DNA of 64,000 bases from Euptelea pleiosperma (taxonomy: Eukaryota > Streptophyta > Magnoliopsida > Ranunculales > Eupteleaceae), in the NCBI GenBank assembly GCA_035048495.1, contig JASUTR010000109.1, forward strand, positions 16,796 through 80,795, written 5' to 3'. Under the pieces are notes generated by a model, which saw nothing but the letters and a program-made list of their open reading frames with translations, ran no database searches and had not been told where the DNA came from. Shown here piece after piece: positions 1-8,924 of the stretch. Position 1 is the first letter of the stretch. Every line of letters starts with the position of its first letter. Made by a program: the position numbers and the translations under genes.

Positions 1-670
1 TTCAACACTTCAAATGTGTTGCAACAATAGTAATGGAAGAGTTTGAGTCCAATTACGAGGTCCGGTTGCGAAAAATTCACAAGTTATAGGCTTCGGAATG
101 TAACACACAAACTAAGTCCAATTTGAGACGTTGACGCACGGATGGAGCTAACTTGTTTCGACAGTCATAAATCTTGTTCAAACACTTCAAATGTTTTGAA
201 AAAATTGTAATGGAAGAATTCGAGTCTAATTACGAGGTCCGGTTGCGAAAAAGTCACAAGTTATAGGCTTCGGAATGTAACACACAAACTGAGTCCAATT
301 TGAGACGTTCACGAATGATGGAGCTAACTTGTTTCGACTGTCCCGAATCTTGTTCCAACACTTCAAATGTGTTGAAACAATAGGAATGGAAGAATTCGAG
401 TCTAATTACGAGGTTCGGTTGCGAAAAACTCACAAGTTAAAGGCTTCGGAATGTAACATACAAACTGAGTCCAATTTGAGACGTTGACGCACGGATGGAG
501 CTAACTTGTTTCGACAGTGATAAATCTTGTTCCAACACTTCAATTGTGTTGAAACAATTGTAATGGAAGAATTCGAGTCTAATTACGAGGTCCGGTTGTG
601 AAAAAGTCACAAGTTATAGGCTTCGGAATGTAACACACAAACTGAGTCCAATTTGAGACGTTGACGCACG

Positions 671-847
671 GATGGAGCTAACTTGTTTCGCCTATCCCGA
701 ATCTTGTTCCAATACTTCAAATGTGTTGAAACAATAATAATGGAAGAGTTTGAGTCCAATTACGAGGTCCGATTGCGAAAAAGTCTCAAGTTATAGGCTT
801 CGGAATGTAACACACAAACTGAGTCCAATTTGAGACGTTGACGCACG
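671..847. repeat. monomer class d (reference copy)
   Basis: Class d is recognised by TTTCGCCTATCCCGAATC, TTCCAATACTTC (TACTTC in place of CACTTC), GAAACAATAATAATGG, GAGTTTGAGTCC and GGTCCGATTGCG, with GTCTCAAG in many copies. A common subtype (d') has CCCGAAACTTG and GGTTCCGAAAAAG or GGTTGCG, for example near 5094 and 15192. Class d is often followed by class e. Confidence 0.8.
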
Positions 848-1024
848 GATGGAGCTAACTTGTTTTGACTATCACGAATCTTGTTTCAACACTTCAAATG
901 TGTTGCAACAATAGTAATGGAAGTGTTTGAGTCCAATTACGAGGTCCGGTTGCGAAAAATTAACAAGTTATAGGCTTCGGAATGTAACACACAAACTGAG
1001 TCCAATTTGAGACGTTGACGCACG

Positions 1025-1201
1025 GATGGAGCTAACTTGTTTTGACTGTCACGAATCTTGTTTCAACACTTCAAATGTGTTGCAACGATAGTAATGGAAG
1101 AGTTTGAGTCCAATTACGAGGTCCGGTTGCGAAAAAGTCACAAGTTATAGGCTTCGGAATGTAACACACAAACTGAGTCCAATTTGAGACGTTGACGCAC
1201 G
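1025..1201. repeat. monomer class c (reference copy)
   Basis: Class c is recognised by TTTTGACTGTCACGAATC, TTGTTTCAACAC, GTGTTGCAACGATAG, GAGTTTGAGTCC and GGTCCGGTTGCG. Subtypes have GTGTTCCAACGATAG, GCAACCATAG, GCAACAATAG joined to GAATTCGAG (a hybrid with class a or b), or the 1-bp-shorter CACATTCTTG form. Confidence 0.8.
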
Positions 1202-1219
1202 GATGGAGCTAACTTGTTT
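1131..1219. repeat. invariant half of the monomer (reference copy)
   Basis: This reference stretch runs from the AAAAAGTCAC motif through TTATAGGCTTCGGAATG, ACTGAGTCCAATTTGAGACG and GGAGCTAACTTGTTT. It recurs in nearly every monomer with few changes. The recurrent ones are GTCAC/GTCTC/TTCAC after the A tract, TTATAGG/TTAAAGG, ACACAC/ACATAC/ACAAAC, and GTTGACGC/GTTCACGA/GCTGACGC/GATGACGC. Even in the indel-rich last 18 kb this half is largely intact. Such bipartite conservation is known in several centromeric satellites, where one segment may bind protein or position nucleosomes. No binding protein can be named from the sequence. Confidence 0.85.
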
Positions 1220-1307
1220 CGCCTATCCCGAATCTTGTTCCAATACTTCAAATGTGTTGAAACAATAATAATGGGAGAGTTTGAGTCCAATTACGAGGTC
1301 CGTTTCC
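1220..1307. repeat. variable half of the monomer (reference copy)
   Basis: The half between GGAGCTAACTTGTTT and GGTTGCG carries almost all class-defining differences. They are CGACTGTCCCG/CGACAGTGATA/TGACTGTCACG/CGCCTATCCCG after the T tract, then TTGTTCC/TTGTTTC/TTGTTCA, CAATAGTAA/CAATTGTAA/CGATAGTAA/CAATAATAA, GAATTCGAGTCT/GAGTTTGAGTCC, and GGTCCGG/GGTTCGG. The linked states (GAATTCGAG with CTAATTAC, GTTTGAG with CCAATTAC) show real subfamilies rather than random mutation. The AATTCGAG classes carry an EcoRI site (GAATTC) that the GTTTGAG classes lack. Confidence 0.85.
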
Positions 1308-1732
1308 GAAAAAGTCACAAGTTATAGGCTTCGGAATGTAACACACAAACTGAGTCCAATTTGAGACGTTGACGCACGGATGGAGCTAACTTGTTTTGAC
1401 TGTCACGAATCTTGTTTCAACACTTCAAATGTGTTGCAACAATAGTAATGGAAGAGTTTGAGTCCAATTACGAGGTCCGGTTGCGAAAAATTCACAAGTT
1501 ATAGGCTTCGGAATGTAACACACAAACTGAGTCCAATTTGAGACGTTGACGCACGGATGGAGCTAACTTGTTTTGACTGTCACGAATCTTGTTTCAACAC
1601 TTCAAATGTGTTGCAACAATAGTAATGGAAGAGTTTGAGTCCAATTACGAGGTCCGGTTGCGAAAAATTCACAAGTTATAGGCTTCGGAATGTAACACAC
1701 AAACTGAGTCCAATTTGAGACGTTGACGCACG

Positions 1733-1909
1733 GATGGAGCTAACTTGTTTCGACAGTCATAAATCTTGTTCAAACACTTCAAATGTTTTGAAATAATTGT
1801 AATGGAAGAATTCGAGTCTAATTACGAGGTCCGGTTGCGAAAAAGTCACAAGTTATAGGCTTCGGAATGTAACACACAAACTGAGTCCAATTTGAGACGT
1901 TCACGAACG
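1733..1909. repeat. monomer class f (reference copy)
   Basis: Class f is recognised by CGACAGTCATAAATC or CGACAGTCACAAATC, TTGTTCAAACACTTC, AATGTTTTGAAATAATTG or AATATTTTGAAATAATTG, and GAATTCGAGTC. It ends in the distinctive junction GTTCACGAACGG, which is then nearly always followed by class a. Its dyad is weaker than in the other classes because the right arm reads GTTTTGAAA. Confidence 0.78.
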
Positions 1910-2086
1910 GATGGAGCTAACTTGTTTCGACTGTCCCGAATCTTGTTCCAACACTTCAAATGTGTTGAAACAATAGTAATGGAAGAATTCGAGTCTAATT
2001 ACGAGGTTCGGTTGCGAAAAAGTCACAAGTTAAAGGCTTCGGAATGTAACATACAAACTGAGTCCAATTTGAGACGTTGACGCACG
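1910..2086. repeat. monomer class a (reference copy)
   Basis: Class a is recognised by CGACTGTCCCGAATC after GTTT, TTGTTCCAACAC, GAAACAATAGTAATGG, the EcoRI-bearing GAATTCGAGTC and GGTTCGG. It usually follows a class f monomer through a junction reading GTTCACGAACGG and is often followed by class b. Some copies have TTAAAGGC in place of TTATAGGC. A subtype has CAATTCC in the loop region and forms the perfect dyad listed separately. Confidence 0.8.
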
Positions 2087-2263
2087 GATGGAGCTAACTT
2101 GTTTCGACAGTGATAAATCTTGTTCCAACACTTCAATTGTGTTGAAACAATTGTAATGGAAGAATTCGAGTCTAATTACGAGGTCCGGTTGTGAAAAAGT
2201 CACAAGTTATAGGCTTCGGAATGTAACACACAAACTGAGTCCAATTTGAGACGTAGACGCACG
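2087..2263. repeat. monomer class b (reference copy)
   Basis: Class b is recognised by CGACAGTGATAAATC, CTTCAATTGTGTTG, GAAACAATTGTAATGG, GAATTCGAGTC and usually GGTTGTGAAAAAG, where the common form is GGTTGCG. Two self-palindromic CAATTG hexamers lie 14 bp apart at 2134-2139 and 2148-2153. A later subtype, from about 21.5 kb, has CTTCATTTGTG and so loses the first hexamer. Confidence 0.8.
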
Positions 2264-2971
2264 GATGGAGCTAACTTGTTTTGACTGTCACGAATCTTGT
2301 TTCAACACTTCAAATGTGTTCCAACGATAGTAATGGAAGAGTTTGAGTCCAATTACGAGGTCCGGTTGCGAAAAAGTCACAAGTTATAGGCTTCGGAATG
2401 TAACACACAAACTGAGTCCAATTTGAGACGTTGACGCACGGATGGAGCTAACTTGTTTCGCCTATCCCGAAACTTGTTCCAATACTTGAAATGTGTTGAA
2501 ACAATAATAATGGAAGAGTTTGAGTCCAATTACGAGGTCCGGTTCCGAAAAAGTCACAAGTTATAGGCTTCGGAATGTAACACACAAACTGAGTCCAATT
2601 TGAGACGTTGACGCACGGATGGAGCTAACTTGTTTTGACTGTCACGAATCTTGTTTCAACACTTCAAATGTGTTGCAACCATAGTAATGGAAGAGTTTGA
2701 GTCCAATTACGAGGTCCGGTTGCGAAAAAGTCACAAGTTATAGGCTTCGGAATGTAACACACAAACTGAATCCAATTTGAGACGTTGACGCACGGATGGA
2801 GCTAACTTGTTTCGCCTATCCCGAATCTTGTTCCAATACTTTAAATGTATTGAAACAATAATAATGGAAGAGTTTGAGTTCAATTACGAGGTCCGATTGC
2901 GAAAAAGTCACAAGTTATAGGCTTCGGAATGTAACACACAAACTGAGTCCAATTTGAGACGTTGACGCACG

Positions 2972-3148
2972 GATGGAGCTAACTTGTTTTGACTATCACG
3001 AATCTTGTTTCAACACTTCAAATGTGTTGCAACAATAGTAATGGAAGAGTTTGAGTCCAATTACGAGGTCCGGTTGCGAAAAATTCACAAGTTATAGGCT
3101 TCGGAATGTAACACACAAACTGAGTCCAATTTGAGACGTTGACGCACG
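2972..3148. repeat. monomer class e (reference copy)
   Basis: Class e is recognised by TTTTGACTATCACGAATC, TTGTTTCAACAC, GTGTTGCAACAATAG, GAGTTTGAGTCC and GCGAAAAATTCACAAG (or AAAATTAACAAG). A subtype has CTTCAAAAGTGTTG. It typically stands between class d and class f. Confidence 0.78.
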
Positions 3149-3325
3149 GATGGAGCTAACTTGTTTCGACAGTCATAAATCTTGTTCAAACACTTCAAAT
3201 GTTTTGAAAAAATTGTAATGGAAGAATTCGAGTCTAATTACGAGGTCCGGTTGCGAAAAAGTCACAAGTTATAGGCTTCGGAATGTAACACACAAACTGA
3301 GTCCAATTTGAGACGTTCACGAACG

Positions 3326-3502
3326 GATGGAGCTAACTTGTTTCCCCTATCCCGAATCTTGTTCCAATACTTCAAATGTGTTGAAACAATAATAATGGAA
3401 GAGTTTGAGTCCAATTACGAGGTCCGATTGCGAAAAAGTCTCAAGTTATAGGCTTCGGAATGTAAAACACAAACTGAGTCCAATTTGAGACGTTGACGCA
3501 CG
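3326..3502. repeat. hybrid monomer: class f exit joined to class d
   Basis: The junction GTTCACGAACGG, which elsewhere almost always leads into class a, here leads into TTTCCCCTATCCCGAATC, a class d body with a private CCCC. An exchange inside the invariant half, between a class a and a class d monomer, would give this. The duplicated copy lies at 6510-6686. Confidence 0.65.
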
Positions 3503-4033
3503 GATGGAGCTAACTTGTTTTGACTATCACGAATCTTGTTTCAACACTTCAAATGCATTGCAACAATAGTAATGGAAGAGTTTGAGTCCAATTACGAGGT
3601 CCGGTTGCGAAAAATTAACAAGTTATAGGCTTCGGAATGTAACACACAAACTGAGTCCAATTTGAGACGTTGACGCACGGATGGAGCTAACTTGTTTTGA
3701 CTGTCACGAATCTTGTTTCAACACTTCAAATGTGTTGCAACGATAGTAATGGAAGAGTTTGAGTCCAATTACGAGGTCCGGTTGCGAAAAAGTCACAAGT
3801 TATAGGCTTCGGAATGTAACACACAAACTGAGTCCAATTTGAGACGTTGACGCACGGATGGAGCTAACTTGTTTCGCCTATCCCGAATCTTGTTCCAATA
3901 CTTCAAATGTGTTGAAACAATAATAATGGAAGAGTTTGAGTCCAATTACGAGGTCCGATTGCGAAAAAGTCTCAAGTTATAGGCTTCGGAATGTAACACA
4001 CAAACTGAGTCCAATTTGAGACGTTGACGCACG

Positions 4034-4209
4034 GATGGAGCTAACTTGCTTTGACTGTCACATTCTTGTTTCAACACTTCAAATGTGTTGCAACGATAGT
4101 AATGGAAGAGTTTGAGTCCAATTACGAGGTCCGGTTGCGAAAAAGTCACAAGTTATAGGCTTCGGAATGTAACACACAAACTGAGTCCAATTTGAGACGT
4201 TCACGCACG
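4034..4209. repeat. 176-bp marker monomer with CACATTCTTG deletion
   Basis: This class c derivative has TGCTTTGACTGTCACATTC in place of TGTTTTGACTGTCACGAATC, one base shorter. It occurs six times, beginning near 4034, 4387, 7218, 7571, 10756 and 11109, always in pairs separated by one class b monomer. These six copies account for the entire 6-bp departure from exact 177-bp phase between 1892 and 21356. Confidence 0.8.
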
Positions 4210-4595
4210 GATGGAGCTAACTTGTTTCGACAGTGATAAATCTTGTTCCAACACTTCAATTGTGTTGAAACAATTGTAATGGAAGAATTCGAGTCTAATT
4301 ACGAGGTCCGGTTGTGAAAAAGTCACAAGTTATAGGCTTCGGAATGTAACACACAAACTGAGTCCAATTTGAGACGTTGACGCACGGATGGAGCTAACTT
4401 GCTTTGACTGTCACATTCTTGTTTCAACACTTCAAATGTGTTGCAACGATAGTAATGGAAGAGTTTGAGTCCAATTACGAGGTCCGGTTGCGAAAAAGTC
4501 ACAAGTTATAGGCTTCGGAATGTAACACACAAACTGAGTCCAATTTGAGACGTTCACGCACGGATGGAGCTAACTTGTTTCGACTGTCCCGAATC

Positions 4596-4626
4596 TTGTT
4601 TCAACAATTCCAATGTGTTGAAACAA
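4596..4626. repeat. perfect 11-bp inverted repeat in the monomer
   Basis: TTGTTTCAACA (4596-4606) and TGTTGAAACAA (4616-4626) are exact reverse complements around a 9-base loop. Duplicated copies lie at 7780-7810 and 11318-11348. Other classes keep the dyad with one mismatch: TTGTTCCAACAC with GTGTTGAAACAA in classes a and d, and TTGTTTCAACAC with GTGTTGCAACAA in classes c and e, both around TTCAAAT. Short dyad symmetries are a reported property of centromeric satellites that lack CENP-B boxes. A function here is inference. Confidence 0.8.
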
Positions 4627-5740
4627 TAGTAATGGAAGAATTTGAGTCTAATTACGAGGTTCGATTGCGAAAAAGTCACAAGTTATAGGCTTCGGAATGT
4701 AACATACAAACTGAGTCCAATTTGAGATGTTGACGCACGGATGGAGCTAACTTGTTTCGACAGTGATAAATCTTGTTCCAACACTTCAATTGTGTTGAAA
4801 CAATTGTAATGGAAGAATTCGAGTCTAATTACGTGGTCCGTTTGCGAAAAAGCCACAAGTTATAGGCTTCGGAATGTAACACACAAACTAAGTCTAATTT
4901 GAGACGTTCACGCACTGATGGAGCAAACTTGTTTCGACTGTCCCGAATATTGTTCCAACACTTCAAATGTGTTGAAACAATAGTAATGGAAGAATTCGAG
5001 TCTAATTACAAGGTTCGGTTGCGAAAAAGTCACAAGTTATAGGCTTCGGAATGTAACACACAAACTGAGTCCAATTTGAGACGTTGACGCACGGATGGAG
5101 CTAACTTGTTTCGCCTATCCCGAAACTTGTTCCAATACTTCAAATGTGTTGAAACAATAATAATGGAAGAGTTTGAGTCCAATTACGAGGTCCGGTTCCG
5201 AAAAAGTCACAAGTTATAGGCTTCGGAATGTAACACACAAACTGAGTCCAATTTGAGACGTTGACGCACGGATGGAGCTAACTTGTTTTGACTGTCACGA
5301 ATCTTGTTTCAACACTTCAAATGTGTTGCAACCATAGTAATGGAAGAGTTTGAGTCCAATTACGAGGTCCGGTTGCGAAAAAGTCACAAGTTATAGGCTT
5401 CGGAATGTAACACACAAACTGAATCCAATTTGAGACGTTGACGCACGGATGGAGCTAACTTGTTTCGCCTATCCCGAATCTTGTTCCAATACTTTAAATG
5501 TGTTGAAACAATAATAATGGAAGAGTTTGAGTTCAATTACGAGGTCCGATTGCGAAAAAGTCACAAGTTATAGGCTTCGGAATGTAACACACAAACTGAG
5601 TCCAATTTGAGACGTTGACGCACGGATGGAGCTAACTTGTTTCGCCTATCCCGAATCTTGTTCCAATACTTCAAATGTGTTGAAACAATAATAATGGAAG
5701 AGTTTGAGTCCAATTACGAGGTCCGATTGCGAAAAAGTCT

Positions 5741-8700
5741 CAAGTTATAGGCTTCGGAATGTAACACACAAACTGAGTCCAATTTGAGACGTTGACGCAC
5801 GGATGGAGCTAACTTGTTTTGACTGTCACGAATCTTGTTTCAACACTTCAAATGTGTTGCAACCATAGTAATGGAAGAGTTTGAGTCCAATTACGAGGTC
5901 CGGTTGCGAAAAAGTCACAAGTTATAGGCTTCGGAATGTAACACACAAACTGAATCCAATTTGAGACGTTGACGCACGGATGGAGCTAACTTGTTTCGCC
6001 TATCCCGAATCTTGTTCCAATACTTTAAATGTATTGAAACAATAATAATGGAAGAGTTTGAGTTCAATTACGAGGTCCGATTGCGAAAAAGTCACAAGTT
6101 ATAGGCTTCGGAATGTAACACACAAACTGAGTCCAATTTGAGACGTTGACGCACGGATGGAGCTAACTTGTTTTGACTATCACGAATCTTGTTTCAACAC
6201 TTCAAATGTGTTGCAACAATAGTAATGGAAGAGTTTGAGTCCAATTACGAGGTCCGGTTGCGAAAAATTCACAAGTTATAGGCTTCGGAATGTAACACAC
6301 AAACTGAGTCCAATTTGAGACGTTGACGCACGGATGGAGCTAACTTGTTTCGACAGTCATAAATCTTGTTCAAACACTTCAAATGTTTTGAAAAAATTGT
6401 AATGGAAGAATTCGAGTCTAATTACGAGGTCCGGTTGCGAAAAAGTCACAAGTTATAGGCTTCGGAATGTAACACACAAACTGAGTCCAATTTGAGACGT
6501 TCACGAACGGATGGAGCTAACTTGTTTCCCCTATCCCGAATCTTGTTCCAATACTTCAAATGTGTTGAAACAATAATAATGGAAGAGTTTGAGTCCAATT
6601 ACGAGGTCCGATTGCGAAAAAGTCTCAAGTTATAGGCTTCGGAATGTAAAACACAAACTGAGTCCAATTTGAGACGTTGACGCACGGATGGAGCTAACTT
6701 GTTTTGACTATCACGAATCTTGTTTCAACACTTCAAATGCATTGCAACAATAGTAATGGAAGAGTTTGAGTCCAATTACGAGGTCCGGTTGCGAAAAATT
6801 AACAAGTTATAGGCTTCGGAATGTAACACACAAACTGAGTCCAATTTGAGACGTTGACGCACGGATGGAGCTAACTTGTTTTGACTGTCACGAATCTTGT
6901 TTCAACACTTCAAATGTGTTGCAACGATAGTAATGGAAGAGTTTGAGTCCAATTACGAGGTCCGGTTGCGAAAAAGTCACAAGTTATAGGCTTCGGAATG
7001 TAACACACAAACTGAGTCCAATTTGAGACGTTGACGCACGGATGGAGCTAACTTGTTTCGCCTATCCCGAATCTTGTTCCAATACTTCAAATGTGTTGAA
7101 ACAATAATAATGGAAGAGTTTGAGTCCAATTACGAGGTCCGATTGCGAAAAAGTCTCAAGTTATAGGCTTCGGAATGTAACACACAAACTGAGTCCAATT
7201 TGAGACGTTGACGCACGGATGGAGCTAACTTGCTTTGACTGTCACATTCTTGTTTCAACACTTCAAATGTGTTGCAACGATAGTAATGGAAGAGTTTGAG
7301 TCCAATTACGAGGTCCGGTTGCGAAAAAGTCACAAGTTATAGGCTTCGGAATGTAACACACAAACTGAGTCCAATTTGAGACGTTCACGCACGGATGGAG
7401 CTAACTTGTTTCGACAGTGATAAATCTTGTTCCAACACTTCAATTGTGTTGAAACAATTGTAATGGAAGAATTCGAGTCTAATTACGAGGTCCGGTTGTG
7501 AAAAAGTCACAAGTTATAGGCTTCGGAATGTAACACACAAACTGAGTCCAATTTGAGACGTTGACGCACGGATGGAGCTAACTTGCTTTGACTGTCACAT
7601 TCTTGTTTCAACACTTCAAATGTGTTGCAACGATAGTAATGGAAGAGTTTGAGTCCAATTACGAGGTCCGGTTGCGAAAAAGTCACAAGTTATAGGCTTC
7701 GGAATGTAACACACAAACTGAGTCCAATTTGAGACGTTCACGCACGGATGGAGCTAACTTGTTTCGACTGTCCCGAATCTTGTTTCAACAATTCCAATGT
7801 GTTGAAACAATAGTAATGGAAGAATTTGAGTCTAATTACGAGGTTCGATTGCGAAAAAGTCACAAGTTATAGGCTTCGGAATGTAACATACAAACTGAGT
7901 CCAATTTGAGATGTTGACGCACGGATGGAGCTAACTTGTTTCGACAGTGATAAATCTTGTTCCAACACTTCAATTGTGTTGAAACAATTGTAATGGAAGA
8001 ATTCGAGTCTAATTACGTGGTCCGTTTGCGAAAAAGCCACAAGTTATAGGCTTCGGAATGTAACACACAAACTAAGTCTAATTTGAGACGTTCACGCACT
8101 GATGGAGCAAACTTGTTTCGACTGTCCCGAATATTGTTCCAACACTTCAAATGTGTTGAAACAATAGTAATGGAAGAATTCGAGTCTAATTACAAGGTTC
8201 GGTTGCGAAAAAGTCACAAGTTATAGGCTTCGGAATGTAACACACAAACTGAGTCCAATTTGAGACGTTGACGCACGGATGGAGCTAACTTGTTTCGCCT
8301 ATCCCGAAACTTGTTCCAATACTTCAAATGTGTTGAAACAATAATAATGGAAGAGTTTGAGTCCAATTACGAGGTCCGGTTCCGAAAAAGTCACAAGTTA
8401 TAGGCTTCGGAATGTAACACACAAACTGAGTCCAATTTGAGACGTTGACGCACGGATGGAGCTAACTTGTTTTGACTGTCACGAATCTTGTTTCAACACT
8501 TCAAATGTGTTGCAACCATAGTAATGGAAGAGTTTGAGTCCAATTACGAGGTCCGGTTGCGAAAAAGTCACAAGTTATAGGCTTCGGAATGTAACACACA
8601 AACTGAATCCAATTTGAGACGTTGACGCACGGATGGAGCTAACTTGTTTCGCCTATCCCGAATCTTGTTCCAATACTTTAAATGTGTTGAAACAATAATA

Positions 8701-8924
8701 ATGGAAGAGTTTGAGTTCAATTACGAGGTCCGATTGCGAAAAAGTCACAAGTTATAGGCTTCGGAATGTAACACACAAACTGAGTCCAATTTGAGACGTT
8801 GACGCACGGATGGAGCTAACTTGTTTCGCCTATCCCGAATCTTGTTCCAATACTTCAAATGTGTTGAAACAATAATAATGGAAGAGTTTGAGTCCAATTA
8901 CGAGGTCCGATTGCGAAAAAGTCT
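5741..8924. repeat. 18-monomer higher-order unit, copy 2 (3184 bp)
   Basis: This is the second tandem copy of the preceding unit, in direct contact with it and carrying the same rare markers shifted by 3184 bp. Its right part (6802-9008) was later included in the 3538-bp duplication, so that stretch exists three times: 3618-5824, 6802-9008 and 10340-12546. The junction with copy 1 lies in the shared segment 5741-5824 and shows no foreign bases, as expected for unequal exchange between aligned monomers. Confidence 0.87.

Larger units (their letters stand above)
1..2556. repeat. mixed-class monomers with a 9-monomer repeat trace
   Basis: Bases 1 to about 650 recur at about 1593-2243 (shift 1592, becoming 1593 after a 1-bp deletion near 315). 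The class order is e-f-a-b in both. The copies differ at several sites, such as ACTAAG/ACTGAG near 113, GAATGATGG/GAACGGATGG near 315 and AATAGGAATGG/AATAGTAATGG near 383, so this duplication is older than the ones that follow. A piece of this region (about 1730-2420, including the rare GACGTAGACGC near 2251) recurs at about 9337-10030, shift 7607. Confidence 0.75.
2557..5740. repeat. 18-monomer higher-order unit, copy 1 (3184 bp)
   Basis: This block is repeated in tandem at 5741-8924. The run of identity extends from 2557-5824 onto 5741-9008. I found no mismatch at the sites compared, including rare markers: TTTAAATGTATTG near 2840, TTTCCCCTATCCC near 3341, GTAAAACAC near 3463, AATGCATTGC near 3552 and CACATTCTTG near 4059 and 4412. 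The length is 18 x 177 minus 2, fully explained by the two 1-bp-shorter CACATTCTTG monomers. The flanking mismatches at 2556/5740 and 5825/9009 set the boundaries. Confidence 0.88.

Noticed and set aside
1892..2080. 62-residue open frame starting MRRSRTDGANLF, repeated at eight positions on the plus strand
   Set aside because: It is a translation of class a satellite beginning at TTG, with no ATG start, no upstream signals and no recognisable domain. It recurs wherever the same monomer recurs.
2101..2160. Rho-independent terminator from the dyad plus T-rich flank
   Set aside because: The stem is A/T-rich, no T run follows it, and it occurs in nearly every monomer of a eukaryotic-type satellite with no transcription unit nearby.
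3946..4149. 67-residue minus-strand open frames at 3946, 7130 and 10668
   Set aside because: They are three copies of one satellite stretch carried by the 3184- and 3538-bp duplications. They start at a non-ATG codon and have no features of a protein gene.
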